DNA of 34,516 nucleotides from contig JBCBSS010000081.1 in NCBI GenBank assembly GCA_039819065.1, positions 1 to 34,516 of the forward strand, read 5' to 3'. A program made the position numbers and the translations under genes. Source of the DNA: JBCBSS01 sp039819065 (GTDB lineage: Bacteria; Bacteroidota; Bacteroidia; Cytophagales; Cyclobacteriaceae). Of this stretch, positions 15,379-23,972 are shown piece by piece. The notes below the pieces were generated by a model. That model made no database searches. It worked only from the letters and a program-made list of their open reading frames with translations, and had not been told where the DNA came from. Numbering within the stretch: position 1 is the stretch's first letter; each line of letters opens with the position of its first letter.

Positions 15379-17562
15379 TTAGTTCAAGCTTGAAAGCTTG
15401 GTTTGGTCAATTTCCAACCCCATGGATTGCAACAGAAAGACAAATTCATCGGAGTGGGTCTCTTTGGTCTGCTCCCATGTTGTACCAAACGAATGGCCAC
15501 CACCTCTCACTATTTTGAGCATCACAGGTTGGTCGCAATTATTGTGATGCTGCATTCTGGCTACAAATTTATAGCCATGTTGTGGAGGAGTGGTCTGATC
15601 TTTTTCGCCGACTGTAACAAGCATAGGAGGGTAGCATTCTCCCTGTTCGATGTTGTGGTAGGGAGAATAGGCATACAAAGCATTGAACTCCTCTTTTATA
15701 TCCGGAGACCCATAACCGCGTGTCCATCCTTTAAAAGGGGTGAAAAGGTTATATCTCAATAAATCTAACGATGGAATACCAATCAAACCTGCACCGAAAA
15801 GATCTGGACGCTGCATCACTGCCGCCGCCGCCAAGGACCCACTGGCACTCCAGCCGTTAGCAACAAGGTGTTTGCCCGAAGTATAGCCCTCTTTTGATAA
15901 GTATTCTGCGGCTGCGAGGTAATCGTCAATAGCATTCTGTCGGTTAAGCCTGATTCCTGCCTGCCTCCATGCTTCTCCGTACTCACCTCCGCCACGGATA
16001 CCTGGCATGGCATATACGCCGCCCATATCCAGCCATGTTAGCATATGTGGTTGGTACCAGGGAGTTGCCACCCAACCTCCAAAACCATAGCCGTACATGT
16101 AAGCAGGGTTTTGTCCATTGAGCTTGAGGTCTTTACGATGGGCTATGAACATTGGCACTTTGGTGCCGTCTTTACTCTTGTAGAATACATGCTTGGTCAC
16201 ATAGTCGTCTTGCTTGATAGGCAATTCTAACTCGAAGAATGGCTTATTTGTACCGGATTCTAGATCTAATCGGTATACCTGTGTTGGAGCAGTAAAGGTG
16301 GTCAAACTGTACCAGGCTTCTTCAGTTTCCCAGTCACCTACGATACCCGAACCAAGCCAGCCACTTTCAAGAGGCACTTCGCGTTTGAGGTTACCCTTGA
16401 GGTCGAATACTTTAATATTGGCAATGGGCCCCTTTCTATAAAGCAAGACAAATTTTTCTCCCGCCATGGTCATGGCATTACCGCCTGCGGAAGAGCCACC
16501 GGCGATAGACTCATCGGTTTCGCTGATCAATTCTCGCCAGGCATTTACATTCGGATTAGTTGTTTTTACTTGTATGATGCGTCCATTCGGTGCATTGTGA
16601 TTGGTGAAGAACCAGAAATTATCTCCTTTGCTGCCCAGGTATGTGTAGATGAAATCATTTTGAGTGAGTAGTGAGTTAACCTTGGAAGTGGGTTTGGGCA
16701 GGTTTTTAAAATAGACCTTATTTTGGTTTCTAGTGCCTTCGAAAACTGTAATGATCAGGTATTTATTGTCTGGACTTGCCTTTAGGTTAAAAGCCGGCAG
16801 CTTATCCTTTGTACTGGTTTCGTAAGCTATAATATCTTCAGTTTCTTCGGTGCCGATCTTGTGGAATTTGACCTTTGGTTCGTGCTTGGCCTTTTGTTCG
16901 GATATCTCCTCAGCGTCACCGTAATCCACGTAATAGAAGCCGGAGTCATCCGTTAGCCAAACCAAACTGACACTACCTAATCCACTGATTTGATCTTTGA
17001 GTATTTTACCAGAAGCCACCTCCAATAGGTGCAGATCGCCGAAGCTGTTTTGTCCTTTTCGAGAACCAAATGCGAGGTACTTACCGGATGGGCTAACGGA
17101 GACTCCTGAAGGATTTATATCTCGTTCTTCGAAGAAGGGGTTGGGGTCGAAAATGAGGATCGGGATACCTTGTAAGCCTTTGCGGCTGTAATGCTTAGCA
17201 TGCCGTGATTGTCGATCATTTTTCTGGTAAAAGTAGTGATCACCACGCTTGACCGGTGCACTGTAGGAACTTCCAAGGGGTCTGAGCGCTTCCATGCGAT
17301 CCATTATCGACTGTTTGAGCGGATTAGTGCCGACGTAGCTTTTCAAGAGCTTTTCTTGCGCCTCCATCCATGTTTGCACCTCTGGATGTTCAACATCTTC
17401 CATCCAACGATAGGGGTCAGATACCTGTATACCATGATAGTCATCTTTTTGCGGGACACGCTTAGCTTTTGGGTAATTGAATTTGACCAAGGCAGCCGAC
17501 ATGGTAATGACCAGGCAGGCTACCAGGGCAATTGTGATGTGAAGTTTTCCAATTGTTTTCAT
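15379..17562 (-). CDS. Prolyl oligopeptidase family serine peptidase (S9A)
   Basis: A 727-residue exported endopeptidase cleaving short peptides after proline. An N-terminal signal peptide (about 1-25) precedes the S9 N-domain, which opens with YHGIQVSDPYRWMEDVEHPEV. A seven-bladed propeller region (about 100-450) is followed by the alpha/beta hydrolase domain with GWSASGSL (Ser572), EKDQTTP (Asp655) and GGGHSFG (His690). The triad spacing matches characterised prolyl oligopeptidases. The nucleophile elbow reads GWSASG instead of the usual GGSNGG, a mild variant. The gene follows blaR by 47 bases and has its own copy of the BlaI-type palindrome 12 bases before the ATG, so it is probably controlled by that repressor. 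Confidence 0.93.
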   Translation of the reverse strand: MKTIGKLHITIALVACLVITMSAALVKFNYPKAKRVPQKDDYHGIQVSDPYRWMEDVEHPEVQTWMEAQEKLLKSYVGTNPLKQSIMDRMEALRPLGSSYSAPVKRGDHYFYQKNDRQSRHAKHYSRKGLQGIPILIFDPNPFFEERDINPSGVSVSPSGKYLAFGSRKGQNSFGDLHLLEVASGKILKDQISGLGSVSLVWLTDDSGFYYVDYGDAEEISEQKAKHEPKVKFHKIGTEETEDIIAYETSTKDKLPAFNLKASPDNKYLIITVFEGTRNQNKVYFKNLPKPTSKVNSLLTQNDFIYTYLGSKGDNFWFFTNHNAPNGRIIQVKTTNPNVNAWRELISETDESIAGGSSAGGNAMTMAGEKFVLLYRKGPIANIKVFDLKGNLKREVPLESGWLGSGIVGDWETEEAWYSLTTFTAPTQVYRLDLESGTNKPFFELELPIKQDDYVTKHVFYKSKDGTKVPMFIAHRKDLKLNGQNPAYMYGYGFGGWVATPWYQPHMLTWLDMGGVYAMPGIRGGGEYGEAWRQAGIRLNRQNAIDDYLAAAEYLSKEGYTSGKHLVANGWSASGSLAAAAVMQRPDLFGAGLIGIPSLDLLRYNLFTPFKGWTRGYGSPDIKEEFNALYAYSPYHNIEQGECYPPMLVTVGEKDQTTPPQHGYKFVARMQHHNNCDQPVMLKIVRGGGHSFGTTWEQTKETHSDEFVFLLQSMGLEIDQTKLSSLN

Positions 17563-17574
17563 AGCTGTTATTTA

Positions 17575-17592
17575 GTGCTAAAAAATTAGCAT
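17575..17592. promoter_or_regulatory. BlaI-type operator before the prolyl oligopeptidase gene
   Basis: GTGCTAAAAAATTAGCAT is a palindrome of seven-base arms around AAAA with one mismatched pair. It lies 12 bases before the peptidase start codon. It differs at only two of 18 positions from the palindrome before blaI (19708-19725), so both are probably bound by the same BlaI protein. Confidence 0.7.
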
Positions 17593-17609
17593 TTACGATT
17601 AAATTTTTT

Positions 17610-19280
17610 TCATTGAGTGATAACAGTTCTAAGGTCTGTATACTGCTCGTTCGCTAGTATGACTAGTAGGGCATCACTTACTTCCAGACGCTTGGCATGA
17701 GAGGCCTGATAAGTTTCAAGTAGTTCAGGAATAACTTCAGAATGTTGAATATTTCGGAAACTACTCACGATCTGGTTTCTTCTATCTTCTCCCTGATTTA
17801 AAGCTTTTCTAAACAATTTGATAGAAGCATTGAGCTTATGCCTTTTGATATTTTCCATTGCTTGATTTGCGGCAGCACTTACACGTTGATCTTGATCCGC
17901 CAACCGTTCTTCTATGAGCAGGTAGGAGGGTAGGCATGAGATCGCACTGAGCGCTTCAAGTGTAGCCACTTTGACCTCAGCATCAGGATGATTCAGGTAA
18001 TTAGCCAGATCATAAAACGTGTAATTGTAGCCGAATTTACCTACCGCCTTGACCATCGTAGCCAGCACTTCAGGAGATTCCTCTGTTCTCATGGCTTGCA
18101 ACGCAGGAGTAATCAATGCGCTGTTATAACTGATCTCCAGGTTTTGTGCTGCCTTTAATCTTTGCTCTGGCTGCTCGTTCTTGAGCTGGGAGATGGCATC
18201 TTCAAAAGACCAGCTGCTGCTAATACTCGCACTGATATCATTAAACCTCATTCCAGTTAATGGTACAGTCAACCCGAGGGCCAACGCTATGCAAATGATC
18301 GCCTTGGTGCTGTTTAGTATGTTTCTTGGCTGGTTAGGAGATAGAATAGAATGGATGCGTTTACTGAGTCCAGAATGACTTGATAAGGCTACAGCTCGTT
18401 TTCTGATTCGGTTGTTTTGTGTTGTGCCTCTGGCAATTTCTACCAGTTGCATGGCATAGGCAGAGGCTTTTACTTTTTGGTCAAGCACCAAATCATCACA
18501 AGCCATTTCCATAGTGGTGTTATGTCTCTTGGCCATCCACCAAACCAAAGGGTTATACCAGAAGATCATCGTGCATAAATTGACCATTAAATGTGTGAAA
18601 TAGTCCCATCTTTTGATGTGCGCCAGTTCATGTAAGAACATTTGGTTCAATTGCTCATCTGACCAATTGCTAGCCTGAACAGGGACGAGTACGACGGGCT
18701 TTAACCAGCCAAAAGTCAGTGGAACCTGGATTTTATCGCTTCCTACCAACTTGACTTTTCTGCTTAATTTGATTTGCCTTTTCGCCTGTAGGAATAGACT
18801 TTGATTTTTCGGCACAGCTGAGGTGCCCAGCATGGTAATTATCCTGAGCCACACTACTTCTATCAACATAGTAAGCAATAAAAGCGCGATACCTAACATC
18901 CAGATAGCTAAGAGCCATTCCTGGATCTGATAGCTTTTGGATACATTAGATGTTGGCTTGGTTTCGCTGCCCTTGGGTAGAACTGTGCTACCCTGATCTG
19001 TTGTTTGTTTGGCGTAAGTTTCCTGTGAATCTTCTAATTGGTAATCATATAAAGTTAAACTAACGCCGGTTGGCTGAAGGCTTAAAACCGGAATGAGCAG
19101 GAGTGCGCCAAAGCCTAATAGGCCTACAAAGTGCTTTACTGAAGCAGACATTTTCTGCATTCGCCAAAGCAACAATAAGGTAAGCGTTAGAATCAAAGCA
19201 GATTTGATGGTGAAAGAGATAAGGAAATCCTGCCCCCAATAGGAGTACATCCATTCCGCGATATGTGAGACCACCTGCAT
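17610..19280 (-). CDS. BlaR1/MecR1-like M56 metallopeptidase with C-terminal HEAT-like repeats
   Basis: A 556-residue membrane sensor peptidase. Helices are predicted at about 18-38, 50-68, 122-145 and 327-343. Between the third and fourth lies the cytoplasmic zinc peptidase with HELAH (217-221), the WYNPLVWW segment and MEMACDDLVL (257-266), the M56 signature. In classical BlaR1 the part after the last helix is a penicillin-binding sensor. Here it is about 200 residues of helical repeats (roughly 360-556) resembling HEAT/PBS-lyase repeats (NHPDAEVKVATLEALSAI, ADQDQRVSAAANQAMENI). The start codon overlaps the blaI stop by one base. Predicted role: sense an unknown, probably protein-binding, cue outside the membrane and inactivate BlaI by proteolysis. 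Confidence 0.9.
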   Translation of the reverse strand: MQVVSHIAEWMYSYWGQDFLISFTIKSALILTLTLLLLWRMQKMSASVKHFVGLLGFGALLLIPVLSLQPTGVSLTLYDYQLEDSQETYAKQTTDQGSTVLPKGSETKPTSNVSKSYQIQEWLLAIWMLGIALLLLTMLIEVVWLRIITMLGTSAVPKNQSLFLQAKRQIKLSRKVKLVGSDKIQVPLTFGWLKPVVLVPVQASNWSDEQLNQMFLHELAHIKRWDYFTHLMVNLCTMIFWYNPLVWWMAKRHNTTMEMACDDLVLDQKVKASAYAMQLVEIARGTTQNNRIRKRAVALSSHSGLSKRIHSILSPNQPRNILNSTKAIICIALALGLTVPLTGMRFNDISASISSSWSFEDAISQLKNEQPEQRLKAAQNLEISYNSALITPALQAMRTEESPEVLATMVKAVGKFGYNYTFYDLANYLNHPDAEVKVATLEALSAISCLPSYLLIEERLADQDQRVSAAANQAMENIKRHKLNASIKLFRKALNQGEDRRNQIVSSFRNIQHSEVIPELLETYQASHAKRLEVSDALLVILANEQYTDLRTVITQ

Positions 19281-19672
19281 TATTGTTTTTTCTCAGCGTC
19301 TTCAATCATTTGCTTTAATCGTTGATAGTCTTCCTCAGACAGCTTTGACGAGGACAAGTTCAAGATGGTCGATATGGCGCTTGACGCTGAACCATCGAAC
19401 AGGTTGGTAATCAAGTTCTTAACAGCTGATGCCTTTACTGTTTCCTTGGCGGTCGATGCGGCGTATATGTATTTCTTGCCCTCATTGCGATGGGTAAGGT
19501 ATCCTTTGTTGACCATAATAGAGAGCAAAGCCCTAACAGAACTATAGCTGGGTGGATCTGGCAACCTTTCTTGGATTTCTTGTGCACTAGCCTCTGACAA
19601 CCGCATAACCACATCCATGATTTGTCGTTCACGCTTGCTCAGATCTTGGTATATGTTTTTGTTCTTCGTCAT
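19280..19672 (-). CDS. BlaI/MecI/CopY-family transcriptional repressor
   Basis: A 130-residue repressor with the winged helix of Penicillinase_R proteins: LSKRERQIMDVVMRL, then SAQEIQERL, the recognition region SYSSVRALLSIMVNKGYLTH and the wing with GKKYIYAA. The C-terminal half is the dimerisation helix region, where the partner protease normally cleaves. The stop TAA shares a base with the blaR ATG, so the two proteins are translationally coupled. An 18-bp palindrome at 19708-19725, about 35 bases before the ATG, and a near copy before the downstream peptidase gene are its likely operators, implying autoregulation. Confidence 0.93.
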   Translation of the reverse strand: MTKNKNIYQDLSKRERQIMDVVMRLSEASAQEIQERLPDPPSYSSVRALLSIMVNKGYLTHRNEGKKYIYAASTAKETVKASAVKNLITNLFDGSASSAISTILNLSSSKLSEEDYQRLKQMIEDAEKKQ

Positions 19673-19707
19673 CCCTCGACGTACACAAGTTAAGAAGAAA
19701 ATATCAA

Positions 19708-19725
19708 GTGTTAAAAAATTAGCAC
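19708..19725. promoter_or_regulatory. BlaI-type operator before blaI
   Basis: GTGTTAAAAAATTAGCAC consists of seven-base inverted arms around AAAA with one mismatched pair. It lies 35 bases before the blaI start codon. Combining it with the copy at 17575-17592 gives the consensus GTGCTAA-AAAA-TTAGCAC. Confidence 0.7.
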
Positions 19726-19852
19726 TGGGTTATATCACGTGATTGATTGGGTAGGGGTTACGTTGATTTCAAAGTTTTTGTGATTTAATTTGAAGAGTAC
19801 TGTAGGTGCATGTTGCCATGTACGTAGAATCTTAGCCTGGACTCTTCAGGTC

Positions 19853-20083
19853 TTATTCTTCTGGCTTAGCATTCTTAATGCTGTTTTGATATTCTACGAG
19901 GCAAGGTTCAATTTGATCCATTAGATACCCTTTTTGCTCTTTTAGGGGCTTTTGTATGATCTTTACATATTCATTTGCCGAATACTTTTCGGCCATTTTA
20001 TTTATGGTACATGAACAGTATGTATGGGTTACTCTCGGGTATTTTTTAGCCATATCCCCTGCATCTTCCATGCACTTTTCCAC
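19853..20083 (-). CDS. Small Cys-containing protein, probably 5'-truncated
   Basis: A 76-residue frame with four cysteines (in KCMED, YCSCT and EPCLVEY), a spacing suggesting disulfide-bonded or haem/metal-binding periplasmic proteins. No signal peptide is present. The frame opens four codons after a TAA, and the only start covering the first Cys is GTG at 20081-20083; an ATG four codons later would drop that Cys. The sequence just before it does not encode a hydrophobic leader in any frame I checked. The gene may be a remnant that lost its 5' end. No family name can be given with confidence. Confidence 0.4.
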   Translation of the reverse strand: MEKCMEDAGDMAKKYPRVTHTYCSCTINKMAEKYSANEYVKIIQKPLKEQKGYLMDQIEPCLVEYQNSIKNAKPEE

Positions 20084-20207
20084 TACGACAAAGTATTAAG
20101 CCGAACCATTAATGAAACAGCCTACTTGACCAATCTTTGGTCTATGCTTACCTTAATGTTAGAGAAGGGAAATCCGTAATTCACATCATTCAAATGCAGC
20201 TAGTCTA

Positions 20208-20924
20208 ATGAAACCATTTTTGAAGTTGCCGTTCCAGTTCGACGAATCTCTACTGAAATCAGATCAAGCTGTTTGCCAGCATTGGCATTGGCAAAATCAT
20301 TTCAATACCAATGACTATGATGGGAAATGGGTTTCTATTGCCTTACGATCTAAAAGTGGGCAGGCAACTGAAATATTCGCTAACCCTGCTGAGCATAGCG
20401 CTGATTATCGAGATACTGACTTGTTAAGGTCTTGTTCGTATTTTGCAGAAATATTGAAAAGCTTTCATTGCCCGTTAGAATCAGTCAGGCTACTCAACTT
20501 AAAGGCAGGTAGCCATATCAAGCCACACAAGGATCCTGGGTTATGCTACGCCGAAAACGCATTTAGATTACACATACCAATCACGACTAACGACAAAGTG
20601 GTATTTCAGGTAGGAGAGGAGTTAGCCGAGATGTTACCGGGAGAGTGTTGGTACGGTGATTTTAACGTTATACATAGTGTAGCTAACAATGGTGTTACGG
20701 ATAGAATCCATTTGATCATTGATGGCGTCAGGAACGAGTGGACAAATAAGGTTTTTGATCAAGCTGGTTATGATTTTAACGAGGAAGAGCAACTCAAACA
20801 GCCTGCTTATTCTAAAGAACAGCTGGTCATGATGATAGAGAACCTGGAATCGCTACCACATGAACGTCCAATCGAGGTTATAAAACAACTTAAAGAGCAA
20901 CTTCAAGGTTTTGAGCAAAGCTAA
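20208..20924 (+). CDS. Aspartyl/asparaginyl beta-hydroxylase family protein
   Basis: A 238-residue Fe(II)/2-oxoglutarate dioxygenase. The metal-binding HxD is His107-x-Asp109 in IKPHKDPGLCY. The distal His156 is in FNVIHSVANNG, and Arg166 (TDRIHLIID) is placed to bind 2-oxoglutarate. The core ends around residue 180, followed by a ~55-residue helical tail rich in Gln/Glu/Leu that is not part of the catalytic domain. Members hydroxylate Asp/Asn side chains or small molecules; the target is unknown. The gene lies alone on the plus strand 58 bases upstream of the beta-glucosidase gene, which may be cotranscribed. Confidence 0.88.
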   Translation: MKPFLKLPFQFDESLLKSDQAVCQHWHWQNHFNTNDYDGKWVSIALRSKSGQATEIFANPAEHSADYRDTDLLRSCSYFAEILKSFHCPLESVRLLNLKAGSHIKPHKDPGLCYAENAFRLHIPITTNDKVVFQVGEELAEMLPGECWYGDFNVIHSVANNGVTDRIHLIIDGVRNEWTNKVFDQAGYDFNEEEQLKQPAYSKEQLVMMIENLESLPHERPIEVIKQLKEQLQGFEQS

Positions 20925-20982
20925 TGTTGACTTTCCAGTCCATTGCCTTTTAGTTAAGATTGAGGCGAGATACTTTTAGGCC

Positions 20983-22362
20983 ATGATCCAATTTCCTGAA
21001 GATTTTTTGTGGGGTACTGCGACATCATCTTACCAAATAGAAGGTGCCCATAACATCGAAGGCAAAGGGCCTTCAATATGGGATGCTTTTTGTACCATTC
21101 CCGGTAGAATTAAAAATGACGACACTGGCAACGTCGCTGCTGACCATTACCATAGGTTCAAGGAAGATATTGCCATGATGAAAGAGCAAGGTTTTAAAGT
21201 ATACCGCTTTTCTATCTCCTGGCCTAGAATTCTGCCCGATGGAAAGGGAAAAGTCAACGAGAAAGGTATAGCATTCTACAATGACTTAATCGATGAGCTT
21301 ATTTCCAATGATATTCAGCCATGGATCACGCTTTATCATTGGGATTTGCCCTTGGCGCTACAAATGGAGCATGATGGCTGGTTGAACCCTGCCATTGTGG
21401 ATTGGTTTGCTGAGTATGCCAAGATCTGTTTTGAAGCATTTGGGGATCGGGTAAAAAACTGGATTTCACTCAACGAGTCTTGGGTAGTGGCGATTTTGGG
21501 GTACGGGCAAGGCGTATTCGCTCCGGGTAGAACGTCCAATATTGATCCGTATGTGGCAGGTCACCATCTGCTCTTGTCCCATGCTAAAGTATATAAGCTT
21601 TATAAGGAAGAGTTTGCTCATCAAAACGGGCAATTAGGTATTACTAACAATGGTGACTGGCGCGAGCCTTTGACCGACAAGTTTGAGGACATCGCCGCTG
21701 CCGAAAGGGCTTTATTGTTCTTCCTCGGATGGTTTGCCGATCCTGTATATCTGGGGGATTACCCTCAGGTGATGAAAGACAGATTGGGAACACGCCTACC
21801 AGCATTCACTGAAGATGAAAAAGCTTTGCTCAAAGGGTCTTCTGATTTCTTTGGCTTGAATCATTATACGACCATGTATGCCGCACATCAGGATGGTGGC
21901 GAGAAAGGGGAGGTGTATGGCAATGGCGGCCTATCTGAAGATCAGGATGTGGCGCTTTCTGCGGATAAGCAGTGGGAGTTTACCGCCATGAAATGGGGCG
22001 TGGTGCCTTGGGGTTGTAAAAAACTCTTGCAATGGATTGATAGACGCTACGGCCAACCGCTAATAGTTATTACCGAGAATGGTTGTGCTTACGATGATGA
22101 GGTAGTAGACAGTGTGGTGGATGACCAACAGCGTGTCGCTTTCTATCGCGATTACTTAAAAGCTTGTCATGAAGCGATGGCTGAAGGCGTGAACCTGAGA
22201 GGCTTTTTCGCCTGGTCTTTTATGGACAACTTCGAGTGGGCCACTGGGTATGATGCTCGCTTTGGTATCAACTACGTCGACTTTGAGACGTTGGAACGCA
22301 TTCCTAAAGCTTCCGCAAAATGGTTCAAAGAGGTGATCCAGCAGAATGGTATTGATGAATAA
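20983..22362 (+). CDS. Beta-glucosidase, glycoside hydrolase family 1
   Basis: A 459-residue cytosolic retaining glycosidase, of BglB type, cleaving beta-glucosides such as cellobiose. The family N-terminal signature FLWGTATSSYQIEGA is at 8-22. The acid/base is Glu165 in ISLNESW and the nucleophile is Glu365 in VITENGC. The sugar-binding ends FAWSFMDNFEWATGYDARFGINYVD are intact. A mild oddity is Ser instead of Pro after the acid/base (NES rather than NEP). Length is standard and there is no signal peptide, so a transporter must bring in the disaccharide; none is adjacent. The stop codon runs into the T-tract of the opposing terminator. Confidence 0.95.
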   Translation: MIQFPEDFLWGTATSSYQIEGAHNIEGKGPSIWDAFCTIPGRIKNDDTGNVAADHYHRFKEDIAMMKEQGFKVYRFSISWPRILPDGKGKVNEKGIAFYNDLIDELISNDIQPWITLYHWDLPLALQMEHDGWLNPAIVDWFAEYAKICFEAFGDRVKNWISLNESWVVAILGYGQGVFAPGRTSNIDPYVAGHHLLLSHAKVYKLYKEEFAHQNGQLGITNNGDWREPLTDKFEDIAAAERALLFFLGWFADPVYLGDYPQVMKDRLGTRLPAFTEDEKALLKGSSDFFGLNHYTTMYAAHQDGGEKGEVYGNGGLSEDQDVALSADKQWEFTAMKWGVVPWGCKKLLQWIDRRYGQPLIVITENGCAYDDEVVDSVVDDQQRVAFYRDYLKACHEAMAEGVNLRGFFAWSFMDNFEWATGYDARFGINYVDFETLERIPKASAKWFKEVIQQNGIDE

Positions 22363-22395
22363 AAAAGAACCCCGACAACCAAAAGGCTGCCGGGG
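22361..22395 (-). terminator. Intrinsic terminator of the lipoprotein gene
   Basis: On the minus strand CCCCGGCAGCC and GGTTGTCGGGG form an 11-bp stem (two G-U pairs) with loop TTTT, followed by TTCTTTTTT. On the plus strand the G-U pairs become A-C mismatches and no T-tract follows, so it works mainly for the minus-strand gene. Its tail overlaps the last bases of the convergent beta-glucosidase gene. Confidence 0.85.
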
Positions 22396-22419
22396 CGTGT
22401 GTGCATAAATTGTGCTTGA

Positions 22420-23382
22420 TTAGCCATTCATATCGTCATCTTCAAACTCATCCAAGTCGATGATGATTACTATACCTTCTTGTATGATAGTGATGATGTT
22501 ATCACACTCTCCGTCCCCGAAGTCGATGATTGCTTCTTCTCCATTGTAGCTAATGCCTTCTACACCATCCTGGAAGACAAATACACCTTGTTCTTCACAA
22601 GCGAAGTTCATTACCAAAGGCTCCGCTACTAGATTTCTGTAAGTATGCTCTTCAGCCTCGGGTACGTTCACATAGTTGATATCTGAAGCTTGTTCGAGGA
22701 CAGTCCAATCCGTTTCAGTGAAACGCTCGCGACCGACTTGTCTTACAGACCATTTTTCAAGTTCTTCATCGCCATCAAATTCTACGAACTCGAGGTCTCT
22801 TACAAATGAATACTCAGTGGAGAAACCAGCTGTTGAGTCTTCAGTGTAAGATCCTTCTAAAGCCTGCGTACCATTCAAAGTCCAGTGCTGCTGACCAAAG
22901 TTGTCAAAATTTATGGCCGTGGTAAACGTGTTGCTTTCTTCATCTTCACGATAGATCTCAGTCACTTTTCCTTTCCAGAATTCACCGTCAATTTCACATC
23001 CGTCCTCACCGAAATCAACTACCCAGGCAAAGCTGCCATCGTCATTCAAAATGAAAGCCTGTGTTAGGCAAACGCCGTCGTCTTCCAACCTTGAAAGCCC
23101 CATGACCTCCCTACTTCTGTTTAATGAAGAGGTTTTGGCCTGACGACCACCGATAATCGAGCTACCAGCATCCCTCATGATACCACCCGGAGCGCCAAAG
23201 CCCAATGCTCTTACCTGATTCAATCTTTCAGTCACTTCTACCTGCTGAGACATTTCAGTGGTAAGCTCCGCACCTTCAGTAGGTGTAACAGGCTGCGGAT
23301 TTACCACATCATTCTCCTGCTCGCAGGCAGCGCCAACTATAACTAATAAGATTAATGCTGATAATTTCCTTAGATTTTTCAT
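22420..23382 (-). CDS. Hypothetical acidic lipoprotein
   Basis: A 320-residue exported protein. Positively charged MKNLRK, a hydrophobic core and a lipobox VGAAC place the lipidated Cys at position 20. The mature chain is very acidic and beta-rich, with many Asp/Glu pairs and a C-terminal EFEDDDMNG. Four further Cys (in DGVCLTQ, EDGCEID, NFACEEQ and GECDN) could form two disulfides. There is a central WKGKVTEIYREDEE region and a late hydrophobic/acidic IITIIQEGIVIIIDLDEF. No known domain is recognised. It probably sits on the outer membrane. A strong terminator follows directly. Confidence 0.75.
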   Translation of the reverse strand: MKNLRKLSALILLVIVGAACEQENDVVNPQPVTPTEGAELTTEMSQQVEVTERLNQVRALGFGAPGGIMRDAGSSIIGGRQAKTSSLNRSREVMGLSRLEDDGVCLTQAFILNDDGSFAWVVDFGEDGCEIDGEFWKGKVTEIYREDEESNTFTTAINFDNFGQQHWTLNGTQALEGSYTEDSTAGFSTEYSFVRDLEFVEFDGDEELEKWSVRQVGRERFTETDWTVLEQASDINYVNVPEAEEHTYRNLVAEPLVMNFACEEQGVFVFQDGVEGISYNGEEAIIDFGDGECDNIITIIQEGIVIIIDLDEFEDDDMNG

Positions 23383-23601
23383 TGTACTACTTATTTAATG
23401 TTTAAGTGTTTTCGCTTTTGATAGTAGTACAGGCCAGTAGAAAAAAAGGAGACTGGAAATTTGAAAATAATTTTAATTTTTATGACAAGTATTTGATTAT
23501 CAGTGATTTACTTTTTGAAAGAAATTATGATCATGCTGATGTTAGGGTAGGGAATTAGATTGAAATATGTAGAAATAGATAGAATTAAATAGCCTTGACC
23601 T
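23383..23601. other. Upstream region of the lipoprotein gene
   Basis: About 220 A/T-rich bases with no supported gene. They should hold the promoter of the minus-strand lipoprotein gene, but no exact TAnnTTTG element was found. Confidence 0.3.
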
Positions 23602-23695
23602 TGTCATTGCGAGGAGGGACGACGAAGCAATCCAGTGGCAATTGAAGTAAACAGCCTTGATACATGGGAATAGTTTTAACAAAACTAGAGACAGA

Positions 23696-23751
23696 AAGCA
23701 TCTTCTAGCTACTAGATCACTTCTTCCTCCTTCGTCGTCATCGTGATGACA
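23696..23751 (+). repeat. 56-bp direct repeat, copy 1
   Basis: The 56 bases starting AAGCATCTTCTAGC and ending TCGTGATGACA are repeated at 23917-23972 with a single difference (T versus C). The two copies are 221 bases apart, showing a recent duplication within the repeat field. Confidence 0.8.
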
Positions 23752-23916
23752 CGGGTTATCCATGTCATTGCGAGGAGGTACGACGAAGCAATCCAGCGTC
23801 GATTGAAGTAAATAGAAATAGTCATGTCATTGCGTCCGTGAGTGGCGAACAGGCAGCGATGAAGGAGCAAAGCAATCCAGTACCGGCAGATGAATTTAGA
23901 AATAGGTGGAAATGGG

Positions 23917-23972
23917 AAGCATCTTCTAGCCACTAGATCACTTCTTCCTCCTTCGTCGTCATCGTGATGACA
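23917..23972 (+). repeat. 56-bp direct repeat, copy 2
   Basis: Second copy of the unit at 23696-23751, 55 of 56 positions identical. Confidence 0.8.

Noticed and set aside
15403..17589. Several plus-strand open frames opposite the prolyl oligopeptidase gene
   Set aside because: They are antisense shadows of a complete S9A gene with an intact catalytic triad.
17610..19672. Beta-lactam resistance operon
   Set aside because: BlaI and an M56 peptidase are present, but the sensor lacks the penicillin-binding domain and no beta-lactamase or PBP gene is nearby.
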